A stretch of 64,000 nt of DNA, taken from Cohnella thermotolerans DSM 17683 (lineage in GTDB: Bacteria > Bacillota > Bacilli > Paenibacillales > Paenibacillaceae). Made by a program: the position numbers and the translations under genes. Under the pieces are notes generated by a model. It saw only the letters and a list, made by a program, of their open reading frames with translations, made no database searches and was not told the origin of the DNA. The stretch is from assembly GCF_000429825.1 (NCBI RefSeq), contig NZ_AUCP01000035.1:1-64000 (forward strand), read 5' to 3'. Below, in pieces: positions 7,606-15,943 of the stretch (its first letter is position 1; the number at the start of each line of letters is the position of its first letter).

Positions 7606-9345
7606 ATCGGTCGCTTCCTCCCTGAATAGCATACAGACGGGCGTATATGCCGTCTTGTTGTCGGAGCAGCTCGGCGTGGGTGCCTCGCTGCACGATGCGT
7701 CCTTCGTCCAGCACGACGATCTCGTCCGCGTGCCGGAGCGCGCTGATGCGGTGCGCGATAATGAGCGTAGTCTCGTTGCGCCGCTCTTCGCGCACGGCCC
7801 GGATGATCTTCTTCTCCGTCACCGAATCGACGGCGCTGACGCTGTCGTCCAGCATGAGCATCGGAGATCGCTTGATCAGGCCCCGGGCCAGACTCGTCCG
7901 CTGACGCTGTCCGCCCGACAGCGTAATGCCCCGCTCTCCGAGCCTCGTCTCGTACTGGTCGGGAAATTCGAGAATGCTCTGCTCGATCTGCGCCTGTTCG
8001 GCCGCCCGGCGCACGGGCCAAGCGCCGAGTCCCGGCGGTAGAAGGCGATGTTGTCGCGGATGGTGGTGCTGAACAGGAAGCCGTCCTGCGGAACGTAAGC
8101 GATCTGCCTGCGCAAGCTCTCCAGACGGATCTGGCGGATGTCGACGCCGCCTACCGCAATCGTGCCTGCCGGCGGCTCGTACATGCGGAGCAGCAGCTTG
8201 ACGAGCGTCGTTTTGCCGCTGCCCGTCTTGCCGAGAATGCCGACCGTGCGGCCCGGCTTGATCGTCAGATCGATGTCGTGCAGCACTTCGCGGCCCGCTT
8301 CCGGATACGCGAACGACAGGCCGCGAATCCGGATCGTATCATGGCGCAGATCGCATTCCGCGTCGGAGGGCTCCGCCGGGTCCTCCGCGCCGGTCGAAAG
8401 CATCCGGCCCAGCCTCTCGAATGACGCCTGCGACCGCTGCATCGTATTGATGACGTTGCCGATCTGTTGCAGCGGGTTGACCATCATGCGCACATACAGC
8501 GTCAGCGCCACGAAGTCGCCGAGCGAGATGCGGTCGCGGATCGTCAGGTAGCCGCCGAAGCCGAGCGTAATCGCCAGCGACAGCGAGCCGAGGAACGGGA
8601 TCAGCGCCTGGAACAGCGAAGACACCCGCACGAGGCGCACCTGGCTGTCGCGAATGCGGTCGACAGTCTCCTCGAACCGGCGAAGCATCGTCCGCTCCGC
8701 GGCGAATTTCTTCGTCACCCGGATGCCGCAGATCTGCTCCTCCGCCGATGCCGTCATTCGGCCGAGCGATTCCTGCACCGCCAGCGAACGCTGGCGGATG
8801 AGCGGTTTGAACCGGTATACGAGCACCGGAATCAGCGTCAGCGGCAGCACGCAGACGGCGATCAGCAACAAAGGCACGTCGCCCAGCAGCATCATCGTGA
8901 TCGCCGATACGATCAGCATGATCGAGTTGACCGACTGGCTAATGCCTCTGGACAGCGCCTCCCGAACGGCCGTCACGTCGTTCATGAAGTAGCTGAGCAG
9001 CCCTCCGACGCTCTGCTTGGAATAGAAGCTCTCGCTAAGCCCGGTAAAATGATCGAACAGCCTTTGCCTCATGACCGCTTCGAACTTCCGTCCCAGTCGC
9101 ATGATCGTCGACTGCCCGGACATCCCGAGAATGCCGAAGGCAAGACCCGTCCCGAGCAGCAGCAGGGTGTACTCGAGCAGCATGGACGGCGTCAGATCGC
9201 CGCGCTCCAACCCGTCGGTCAGCTTGCCGAGCAATCGCGGCGAATACGATTGCGCGAGATTGGCCAAGCAAGTAAGCAATATGGCCGATGAGTAGTACAA
9301 CCCGTTCGATTTGACGTAAGGCAACAATAAACGCTGGCTTTTCAA
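7583..9345 (-). pseudogene. ABC exporter half-transporter, degenerate-site subunit (YheI/BmrC type), frameshifted
   Basis: The first frame (9345 to about 8020) gives the transmembrane domain and most of the ATPase (Walker A GKTGSGKTT, Q-loop YVPQDGFLF, then DNIAFYRRDSALGP). The rest continues in another frame: RRAAEQAQIEQSILEF, signature LSGGQRQR, Walker B MLMLDDSVSAVD, H-loop IAHRISA. The second Asp replacing the catalytic Glu is the hallmark of the BmrC-like half. The break lies at about 8008-8025 in a GGCCCGTGCGCC stretch, a one-base change; the two parts join to a normal full-length protein. It is either a real mutation or a sequencing error. I chose the TTG at 9345, ten bases after AGGAGG, because the ATG at 9405 lies within the leader terminator. 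Confidence 0.85.
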
Positions 9346-9443
9346 CAGCCGATCCCTTCCTCCTGCAGTTCCTCTTCCACCAGGCAACGGCAAAAAGAGG
9401 CACATCGCAAACGTGTGCCTCCAGTGATCTGGTCAACAGCCAT
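9342..9443 (-). CDS. Possible 33-residue leader peptide of the ABC exporter
   Basis: Minus-strand ORF starting at ATG 9443, seven bases after AGGA, running through the leader hairpin and terminator and stopping at a TGA that overlaps the TTG start of the exporter gene (TTGA). The peptide begins MAVDQITGGTRLRC and is otherwise unremarkable. The exact stop/start overlap and the position across the terminator suggest translation could influence termination, as is known for the BmrB leader peptide ahead of B. subtilis bmrCD. The peptide itself shows no similarity I can recognise, so the role is inferred from position. Confidence 0.4.
   Translation of the reverse strand: MAVDQITGGTRLRCASFCRCLVEEELQEEGIGC
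9392..9432 (-). promoter_or_regulatory. Leader attenuator upstream of the ABC exporter
   Basis: Minus strand: GACCAG-ATCA-CTGGAGGCACA...TGTGCCTC-TTTTT. Hairpin CCAG/CTGG occupies 9421-9432. The terminator stem GAGGCACA/TGTGCCTC (9397-9421) begins at its last G and is followed by five T (9392-9396). It sits about 45 bases before the exporter start. The 14 bases ACCAGATCACTGGAG are identical to the amidohydrolase leader. Confidence 0.75.
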
Positions 9444-9471
9444 ATATATTCCTAGTTAAACGCTCGGAGAA

Positions 9472-9500
9472 ATCATAGCATTGTAAAATCTTTATGTCAA
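9472..9500 (-). promoter_or_regulatory. Promoter of the ABC exporter
   Basis: TTGACA (9495-9500) and TATGAT (9472-9477) with a 17-base spacer on the minus strand: a near-consensus sigma-A promoter. The -35 box overlaps the candidate MarR operator at 9499-9509. Confidence 0.85.
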
Positions 9501-9509
9501 CTATATATT
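9499..9509. promoter_or_regulatory. Candidate MarR operator, exporter side
   Basis: AACTATATATT is present here and again, in the same orientation, at 9605-9615. This copy overlaps the -35 box of the exporter promoter. Two identical 11-mers on the two divergent promoters are best explained as binding sites for the MarR protein encoded next door. Confidence 0.5.
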
Positions 9510-9585
9510 CTTACCCGATTTGAGGGCACCGCTGCGAATAATCGGCTTTAAACCGGCCGTTTTCCGTCGATTTCGAAGAATTGAA

Positions 9586-9613
9586 TTGACTTTTTATTTA
9601 GCTAAACTATATA
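9586..9613 (+). promoter_or_regulatory. Promoter of the marR gene
   Basis: TTGACT (9586-9591) and TATATA (9608-9613) with a 16-base spacer. The spacer holds the perfect palindrome TTTAGCTAAA (9597-9606). Confidence 0.65.
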
Positions 9614-9615
9614 TT
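9605..9615. promoter_or_regulatory. Candidate MarR operator, autoregulatory
   Basis: Second copy of AACTATATATT, covering the -10 box of the marR promoter; binding here would block the gene's own transcription. Confidence 0.5.
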
Positions 9616-9658
9616 TGAGGGTAAAGAATCTCGGCTGCGGCTGGAAGGAGGAGCGCCC

Positions 9659-10111
9659 ATGGAACCCAACGAAACGGCCGACGAACGGCTGCTCAGGCTG
9701 ACCCATCTGCTGGTCGCCATCAACCGCCGCTTGCGCAGGAAGTCGTTCGCCTTCGAGCAAGGCATCGTCACCCGCGTCCAATGGCAGCTGCTCCGTCAGA
9801 TCGGCCAACAGCCCGACCCGACGGTCGGACAGCTGGCCAAGCGGATGGGCGTACGGCAGAGTACGATGACGCAGATGCTCGACCGGCTGGAGAAAGCGCA
9901 GCTGATCGAGCGCCGGCCGTGGCCTCGCGACCCGCGGGTCCGGACCGTGACCATTACGGCCGAAGGCCATTCGCTCATCCGGCAGACGGAGGCGATGTGG
10001 ACCCGCGAGCTCGCCGAGCCGTTCGAGCGGCTGTCGCCGGCCGAGCGGCTGATGCTCGTCGAGCTGCTGGGCAAGCTGTGGGACGGCCTGGCCGAGCCGG
10101 AAGAGCGGTAG
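9659..10111 (+). CDS. MarR family transcriptional regulator
   Basis: 150-residue winged-helix regulator. The recognition helix region reads VGQLAKRMGVRQSTMTQMLD and the wing WPRDPRVRTVTIT ends with the conserved D-x-R-x5-T-x-x-G-like signature of MarR proteins. N- and C-terminal helices would form the dimer interface. The ATG follows GGAAGGAGG by seven bases. It is transcribed away from the exporter, the classic arrangement of a MarR repressor with the pump it controls; a toxic substrate would bind the repressor and release both promoters. The repeated AACTATATATT is the likely site. The gene is convergent with the cyclase gene, with 65 bases between stops. Confidence 0.9.
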   Translation: MEPNETADERLLRLTHLLVAINRRLRRKSFAFEQGIVTRVQWQLLRQIGQQPDPTVGQLAKRMGVRQSTMTQMLDRLEKAQLIERRPWPRDPRVRTVTITAEGHSLIRQTEAMWTRELAEPFERLSPAERLMLVELLGKLWDGLAEPEER

Positions 10112-10176
10112 TCCCGAAGGGAAACGAAGCTGGCGCGGCCGGCTTGTCCCGCCGGCTCGGCCCGGCCGAGCGCTGT

Positions 10177-12087
10177 CTATGAAGAATATTTGCTTTTATA
10201 GTGAGCGAGCGCGAACAGCGGCCAAATGTACCGGTAGCTGTAATAGTGGGAATAGAATATGCCCGGAAGACCCGCGCCGGTCGGATAGGCGGCGAACCGG
10301 CTCTCTTCCTGGAGCAGACCGATCAGCCGGCGAATTCCCCTGTCGATCGTCGGAGTCGGCGCCTCATGAACCGCGATGAGCGCATCGAGCGCCCAAGCGG
10401 TCTGCGAAGGCGTGCTCTCCTCAAGCGGAATATAGCGCATCTGCCGATCGCTGTCGCAGGATTCTCCCCAGCCCCCGTCGGCCTGCTGAATGTCCGTCAG
10501 CCACTGCGCTCCCGCGCGTACGGCCGGATGATCGGCTCGGATGCCCGCCGCCGCAAGCCCTGTTAAAGCGGCCCATGTGCCGTAGATGTAGCAGACGCCC
10601 CACCGCCCGTACCAGGAGCCGTCCTTTTCCTGATGGCCGATGAGCCAATCCGTTCCTCTGCGGATGAACGCGTGACCCATTCCCAGGCCTGCGTAATTCC
10701 CCAAGAATTCCAGCGTTCTCCCTGTCAAATCCGACGTCGACGGATCGATGGCCGACGACTTGGCTTCCCGGAGCGGAAGCAGGACAAGAATCTGGCGGTC
10801 CGTGTTCTTCTCGAACGCCGGCCACCCGCCGTCATCGTTCTGCATCGACAGCAGCCAGTGCAAGCCGCGGTTCCACGCTTCCCGATAGGCCGGGTCGGCT
10901 CCCGCTTGGCGCTTGATCGCTCTCAAAGCGGCCGTCGTATCGTCCACGTCCGGATTGATCGTGTTCGTATCCGAGAATCCCCACCCTCCGGGAACCGCGC
11001 TTGGATTATGCACCAGCCAATCCCCCGGTTTGCGATGCTGCTTGGCCAATAGATACGCGTTCGCGCGGCGGATCATCGGACTGTTCGCGTCGGCTCCCGC
11101 TTCCTGCAGCGCGCTGCTCAACAGGGCCGTGTCCCATACGGTGGAAGGAGCGTTCTGCAGGAAAATCGGTTGGGCGCCGCGGCAGACCATGGCCCGTAGG
11201 CCTTGAACGGCGTTGCGGATGACCGCGTGGCGTTTATCGTAGCCGATGGCGAGAAGCGCGAGAATCATCAGGAACGTGCTGGTAGCGTAACTGTACAACG
11301 TTCCGTCCGCTTCGATCCGCTCCAGCATGTAGCGCTCCGCTCGCCTGACGGCTTCCTCGTGAAGCTGCGACGGTATCCCGTTCAGACGTTCTATACCTTT
11401 GCCGATCTGCTCCAGCAGCGATTGAAGCTCACGGGGGTGACCGCGGCCAAGCGCCGGGTCGAACCAAGACGGCGGCTCCCGCGATCGGTCTCCGGCCAGC
11501 TCGGACAGATCGGGGGACGTCTTCGTCCGGAGGGAGAACCGCCGGTCGGCGAGCAGCAGAGCCGGAATCATATGAACGCGTGCGTATCCGGAAAAGTCGA
11601 AGACGCTGAGCGGAAATTGGGAAGGCAGCAGCAGAAATTCCAAGGGGATCTTCAGGGAACGCGGCCATGGATATTGGCCCGTCGAGGCCAGCATGACTTT
11701 GGTCAGCAATCCGCCGATCTGCTGAATCCCGCCCTTAGCCAGAATGAACGCCCGGGCTTTGACCAGCGGAGGATCTGCATCCCGGCTGTAGCCGGAATAG
11801 AGAAGCGCGTAATAACATTCGACCGTGGCGGACAAATTGCCTTCCCGCTCATCGGGATAAGCTCTCCAGGCACCGTCCGCGTACTGAGTCGCCAGCAGCC
11901 GGTCGCGGAGCTGGCGGATCAGGGGTTCATCCGCAATCTCCAACGTCCTCAGCGCGATGATCATATAGGCGTCCGTTAGCACCGCGTTTTCGTAGCAGAA
12001 TCGCCAGGAGCCGTCATCCGATTGCATGCGGGACAAGGATTCCGACAACCGTCCGACGGCTTGATCGACTTGGCCGCTCAGATTCAT
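10177..12087 (-). CDS. sqhC: Squalene-hopene/sporulenol-type terpene cyclase
   Basis: A 636-residue alpha-barrel cyclase. The catalytic DxDD motif is present as NPDVDDTTAA about two-thirds into the first domain region, and several QW repeats are visible (QSDDGSW, QNDDGGW, QEKDGSWYGRWG, QQADGGWGE). Length fits bacterial squalene-hopene cyclases and the B. subtilis SqhC enzyme, which cyclises tetraprenyl-beta-curcumene to sporulenol in spores. Which substrate is used here cannot be told from sequence. There is no squalene synthase or other isoprenoid gene nearby, so the precursor must be made elsewhere. The gene stands alone, divergent from a decayed cysteine synthase fragment. The protein is probably a monotopic membrane enzyme. 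Confidence 0.88.
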   Translation of the reverse strand: MNLSGQVDQAVGRLSESLSRMQSDDGSWRFCYENAVLTDAYMIIALRTLEIADEPLIRQLRDRLLATQYADGAWRAYPDEREGNLSATVECYYALLYSGYSRDADPPLVKARAFILAKGGIQQIGGLLTKVMLASTGQYPWPRSLKIPLEFLLLPSQFPLSVFDFSGYARVHMIPALLLADRRFSLRTKTSPDLSELAGDRSREPPSWFDPALGRGHPRELQSLLEQIGKGIERLNGIPSQLHEEAVRRAERYMLERIEADGTLYSYATSTFLMILALLAIGYDKRHAVIRNAVQGLRAMVCRGAQPIFLQNAPSTVWDTALLSSALQEAGADANSPMIRRANAYLLAKQHRKPGDWLVHNPSAVPGGWGFSDTNTINPDVDDTTAALRAIKRQAGADPAYREAWNRGLHWLLSMQNDDGGWPAFEKNTDRQILVLLPLREAKSSAIDPSTSDLTGRTLEFLGNYAGLGMGHAFIRRGTDWLIGHQEKDGSWYGRWGVCYIYGTWAALTGLAAAGIRADHPAVRAGAQWLTDIQQADGGWGESCDSDRQMRYIPLEESTPSQTAWALDALIAVHEAPTPTIDRGIRRLIGLLQEESRFAAYPTGAGLPGIFYSHYYSYRYIWPLFALAHYKSKYSS

Positions 12088-12319
12088 TCCCCATCATCCC
12101 CTCCCCCACTATCTTATTAGCGAAAACAGCCTTCATGCGGCGGAATCCCGATAAAGACCGGTCGTTCGCGTTCCGGGCGCAATCGGTCTTGAAGAGGGGG
12201 GGATTTATCCCGAACTTCGGAACGAATATACCGGATCGTAGACCACGCTTGTTATGCCGTCGAACAGCACGAATGCCATTCGCATAACCGCGCCGGCCCT
12301 GTCTTCATCTCGAAAATAA

Positions 12320-12403
12320 AAAAAGCGTTTGATCGTCGTCCTGCTTCCGGATACGGGCGAACGCTACCTGTCGACCGAGCTGTTCCCGGCCGAGGTCATC
12401 TGA
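12320..12403 (+). pseudogene. Cysteine synthase C-terminal remnant
   Basis: Directly after a TAA, the plus strand reads KKRLIVVLLPDTGERYLST followed by ELF and a TGA. This is the conserved C-terminus of O-acetylserine sulfhydrylase/cysteine synthase proteins. About 95 bases upstream a further scrap, GGFIPNFGTNI, resembles the earlier family segment (G-F-I-P). No start, no ribosome-binding site and no intact frame remain, so this is the tail of a deleted gene. Confidence 0.65.
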
Positions 12404-12487
12404 ATCCGCCGCATGCCCGGAACGCCGCGCGGGCGATCCACTCCCCGCCTCCGATACGGAAGCGGCAATCGCATGCGAACAGAACGG

Positions 12488-12515
12488 AAGGACCGGGCCC
12501 CCTGGCTCGGTCCTT
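12488..12515 (-). terminator. Probable terminator of the 14-kb CUT1/DUF5696 gene string
   Basis: Hairpin AAGGACCG / CGGTCCTT with a GC-rich interior, 28 bases past the stop of the last gene (12544). The T tract on the minus strand is poor (CCTTCCGTTC), so termination may be partial. Confidence 0.55.
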
Positions 12516-12543
12516 CTCCCTTCCTATTCGCCTATCAATCCGA

Positions 12544-13923
12544 TTACGGCTCTCCGATCGTCGTCCGCAGCGTCTCGACCTTCTTGTTGATCGCGTCGGT
12601 CGCCTTGCGGATCGCCGAGTTCACATCCAGGCCGTTAATCGCCAGATCCTCGGCCGCCTGCGTCATCTCGTCGCCGATCTCCAGCTCGTACGGGCTCGTA
12701 TAGTGCTCCTGCAGCGGCTCGCCGACGAAGATGTTGGATACCGTCTTGCCTTGCAGCACCGGAACGTCCTTGCCGTAATCCGCATTCAGCGATTCGTCGT
12801 TAATCGCCGGTACGCGGCCGTTGCGGGACAGAATGTCCTGGCCTTCCTCCGACAGAATCTCGGCAATGACGTCGAACGCTTCATCCTTATGCTTCGACTT
12901 GCTGTTGATGGATAGCGTATGCACCTGCGCTTCTCTCGTCTTGCCGAGCTGATCCTCGAAGTTCGGCGCCGGCGCGAAGTCCCAGTCGAACTCGACGCCC
13001 TGCTGACGCAGCTCCTCGAGCGGTCCGACCATGTTGGCCAGCCAGGAGACGCGCATCGCGATCGTCTGGTCCTTCATGAACTGGTCGCGGCCGAAATTCC
13101 ACGTCTTGTCCGGGCCGACGTAGCCGGGAATCTCGAAGATCTTCTTCTGCAACTCGAACGTGCGCCGCCAATCCGGCGTATCGAGAGCGGCGTTGCCCGT
13201 CTGCCGGTCGACATACGGCAGGCCGAGCCCTTTGGCCAAGCCGGTCAGGTTGTCGACAGCGAGGCCGACATAGTGAACACCGTTCACCGTCCGCGTCAGC
13301 TTCTTCGCCAGCTCGAGCGTCTGATCCCACGTCATCTGCTCGCCCGTCGGATACGGCACGCCGAACTTGTCGAAGATGTCCTTGTTGTAATACAGCACGT
13401 GCTGGTTGGAGTTGTAGGGAATGGCGTAGATCTGGTCTCCTTTGCCCTTGGTCATGTCAAGCACGTAATTCCACAGGAACGGCTTGATCTTCGACGTATC
13501 GAAGTTGTGCGTCCGGATCAGCTCGCGCAGATCCTCGTAAGCGCCGGCCCGGATAATATCCTGGTGCGAGGAGGAGGACGAATAGATGATGTCCGGCGTA
13601 TAGGTGGACAGCACTTCCTCGTTGGTCGTCTGCGCAGCCGGCGTAATCCGTTCGATCGTCACGTTCGGATACTTCTTGTGAATCGGATCCGCGATCTCCG
13701 CTTTGAACTCGGTATCCGTGAACGTGCCGCTTGTGACGTACAGCGTCAGCGTCAACGGCTCGTCGCCGAGCTTCTTGTACGTCGGGGCGGCGGAAGCGGA
13801 ACCTGATGCGGCGGAATTGTCCGATCCCGATGCCGCCGGAGCGGCGCCCTCATTCTTGCCGGCACAGCCGGCCAGCAATCCGACCGCCGCCAGCGCACTA
13901 AGCGATAAAGCCCCTTTTCTCAT
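12544..13923 (-). CDS. Extracellular solute-binding lipoprotein (CUT1), last gene of the locus
   Basis: Binding protein with a signal peptide and lipobox LLAGC (lipid anchor at Cys20), a Ser/Ala/Gly linker and a mature domain with LTLTLYVTSG, DIIYSSSSS, GDQIYAIPYN and DQTLELAKKL, typical of family 1 sugar-binding proteins. I place the start at the ATG 13923 with GGTGA five bases upstream; GTG 13932 and TTG 13935 are alternatives in the same frame. It is the second binding protein of this locus and lies directly behind two permease genes, so it should serve the importer formed by 14087-15058 and 15074-15943. The gap of 163 bases from the permease allows a separate promoter, though I see no convincing one. 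Confidence 0.9.
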   Translation of the reverse strand: MRKGALSLSALAAVGLLAGCAGKNEGAAPAASGSDNSAASGSASAAPTYKKLGDEPLTLTLYVTSGTFTDTEFKAEIADPIHKKYPNVTIERITPAAQTTNEEVLSTYTPDIIYSSSSSHQDIIRAGAYEDLRELIRTHNFDTSKIKPFLWNYVLDMTKGKGDQIYAIPYNSNQHVLYYNKDIFDKFGVPYPTGEQMTWDQTLELAKKLTRTVNGVHYVGLAVDNLTGLAKGLGLPYVDRQTGNAALDTPDWRRTFELQKKIFEIPGYVGPDKTWNFGRDQFMKDQTIAMRVSWLANMVGPLEELRQQGVEFDWDFAPAPNFEDQLGKTREAQVHTLSINSKSKHKDEAFDVIAEILSEEGQDILSRNGRVPAINDESLNADYGKDVPVLQGKTVSNIFVGEPLQEHYTSPYELEIGDEMTQAAEDLAINGLDVNSAIRKATDAINKKVETLRTTIGEP

Positions 13924-14086
13924 AGTTGTCACCAATCCTTTTCCTATTGAATTAAGTAGATTTCTCTACGTCTCGCTTATACCGCGATGGAAGGCTTGCC
14001 CTGACTCCTCATTTCCGGCGACAATCATACAAAGAGCCGGCCGGCTGCCGATGCATCTTGATCACCTCCCCGTTGAACCGCATCCC

Positions 14087-15058
14087 TCACTCGACAATCC
14101 CCGTCCGTTCCACGCCTTCGATGAACCAGCGCTGGGCGAAGAAATACACGATCAGCAGCGGGAAAATAATGAGGAACGAGGACGCCATCTTGATCGCTTC
14201 CTGATACACCGACATCTCGCCCGCGCCTTCTGCGGCCGCCATCTCGGCGGCCACCCGCGCCAGCGTAATCGACAGCGGCACGTGCTCGGCGGTGAACATG
14301 AAAATCGACGGCAGGTAGAAGTCATTCCAGTTCCAGACAAAGGCGAACAGCACAACCACGACGATGACCGAACGGGAGAGCGGAAACATGACGCGGAAGA
14401 ACAGCCTGAAGGCGTTCGCCCCGTCGATGCGCGCAGCCTCGTCCAACTCCTTGGGCAAGGTCGAAAAGAACGAGCGATAGATGATGACGAACATCGCGCC
14501 CTTGAGCCCGTGACCGAAGATGGCCGGCACGATCATCGGCAGCACGGTGTCCATCCATCCGAAGCTCTTGAACAGCATGATCGTCGGCAAGATGACGACC
14601 TGCGGCGGCATAATGAACGTGAACAGCAGCATCGCGCCCCAGAAGCGCTTGAACGGAAAGTCCAGCCGCGCGAACGCGTAGCCCGCGACGGCGCACGAGA
14701 ACACTTGCAGCACGGAGACGGAGCCGGCCAGCGTCACGCTCAGGAGCAGGCTTCGGCCGTACTCCAGCATCTTGCCCGCCGTCTTCAGATGCCCGAGATA
14801 GATGGTCTTCGGCACCCAGATGACGGTCGGATCGAGAATGTTCTTCGCATCCTTGACCATCGTCGTCACCATGTACAGAATCGGCTTGAGATAGATGAAC
14901 GCGACGTTGATCAGCAGAATGTAGATGATGAGCTTGAACAGCAGGCCCTGATCGATCTCCCGGCCGACGATCCGGTAGCGGAGCCGTTGGAACGTTCGCA
15001 GCCAGGTGTCCCGGGAGCCGCTCCACGGGACGGGCTTGCCGATGGGGATTTTAGCCAA
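14087..15058 (-). CDS. CUT1 ABC transporter permease (MalG/LplC type)
   Basis: Membrane subunit of the second importer of the locus. An N-terminal cytoplasmic stretch of about 40 residues precedes the first membrane segment (LLFKLIIYILLINVAFIYL). The EAA loop reads LDEAARIDGANAFRLF followed by VMFPLSRS. The C-terminal IEGVERTGIVE is the usual MalG-type tail. Start is TTG with AAGGAGG nine bases upstream. The gene begins 15 bases after its partner permease. With 323 residues it is longer than a typical MalG because of the N-terminal part. Confidence 0.9.
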   Translation of the reverse strand: MAKIPIGKPVPWSGSRDTWLRTFQRLRYRIVGREIDQGLLFKLIIYILLINVAFIYLKPILYMVTTMVKDAKNILDPTVIWVPKTIYLGHLKTAGKMLEYGRSLLLSVTLAGSVSVLQVFSCAVAGYAFARLDFPFKRFWGAMLLFTFIMPPQVVILPTIMLFKSFGWMDTVLPMIVPAIFGHGLKGAMFVIIYRSFFSTLPKELDEAARIDGANAFRLFFRVMFPLSRSVIVVVVLFAFVWNWNDFYLPSIFMFTAEHVPLSITLARVAAEMAAAEGAGEMSVYQEAIKMASSFLIIFPLLIVYFFAQRWFIEGVERTGIVE

Positions 15059-15073
15059 TGTTCTCGCCTCCTT

Positions 15074-15943
15074 CTACCGGCGCGCGCCGGAGAGCGCCTT
15101 GTCTACCCGGCTGTAGAGCAGCAGCGTCAAGCCGACGAACAGCAGAATGATCGTAAAGTAGATCCACGCCAGCGCGCTGGAGCTGCCGTAGTTGGTCGTG
15201 TTGACCTTGCTCACGATCGGATTCGACGGGAAGGTGAACAGGTCGACGACCGTGTACATCAGATTCAGGAAAATGTAGGGCACGAGTCCCGGCAGCGTAA
15301 TTTTCCAGAACGTGTTCCACGGCCCGGAGCCGTCGATGCGGGAAGCCTCGTACATCGATGCCGACAGCGTCTGCCGGCCCGCCAGGAAGATCAGAATTTG
15401 CACGCCCGAATACCAGAGCACCAGCACGAACGAGCTCATCACCGTCGTGATCGGATCCGCCCATCCCGCCGGCACGTAATCCCGCAGATAGCCGTCAATG
15501 TTCAGCGACTGCAGCACCGTGAGCGAGCCTTCCCCCTGATTGATGAATTCCTGCACGATCTGCCCCGACGAGAAGATGACCGGCAGGAAGAAGATGACCC
15601 GGAACAGCGTCCTCCCCGGGAACCGCATGTTCAGCAGAATCGCCACCAGCAGCGAGAAGACGAGAATGATCGGAATCATCATGAGCGCCTGCTTCAGGAA
15701 CGGGATCAGATCCTCATAGAGGAGGCTGCCGTTGGCGATCAGAATTTCTTTGTAATTCTGGAAGCCGAGAAACGTATAGACGACGGAATGGACCGTAATG
15801 CGCACCTGGAAAAAGCTCATGTACAGCGAGTAGCCGAGCGGAAAAGCGACGAACGCCAGAAATCCGAACACCCACGGCGCGATGAACAGGGAGCCCTCGA
15901 TCTTCCGCTGCGTAGCGGCATGAAGCCGGCCTTTTCCCCTCAT
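15074..15943 (-). CDS. CUT1 ABC transporter permease (MalF/LplB type)
   Basis: Membrane subunit pairing with 14087-15058. The sequence starts with a basic segment, then GSLFIAPWVFGFLAFVAFP, and has the EAA loop YEASRIDGSGPWNTF followed by ITLPGLVP. Its ATG overlaps the TGA of the DUF5696 gene by four bases (15940-15943), so its translation depends on that gene. This tight coupling of a glycosidase-like exoprotein to a permease is a good sign that both handle the same glycan. Confidence 0.9.
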   Translation of the reverse strand: MRGKGRLHAATQRKIEGSLFIAPWVFGFLAFVAFPLGYSLYMSFFQVRITVHSVVYTFLGFQNYKEILIANGSLLYEDLIPFLKQALMMIPIILVFSLLVAILLNMRFPGRTLFRVIFFLPVIFSSGQIVQEFINQGEGSLTVLQSLNIDGYLRDYVPAGWADPITTVMSSFVLVLWYSGVQILIFLAGRQTLSASMYEASRIDGSGPWNTFWKITLPGLVPYIFLNLMYTVVDLFTFPSNPIVSKVNTTNYGSSSALAWIYFTIILLFVGLTLLLYSRVDKALSGARR

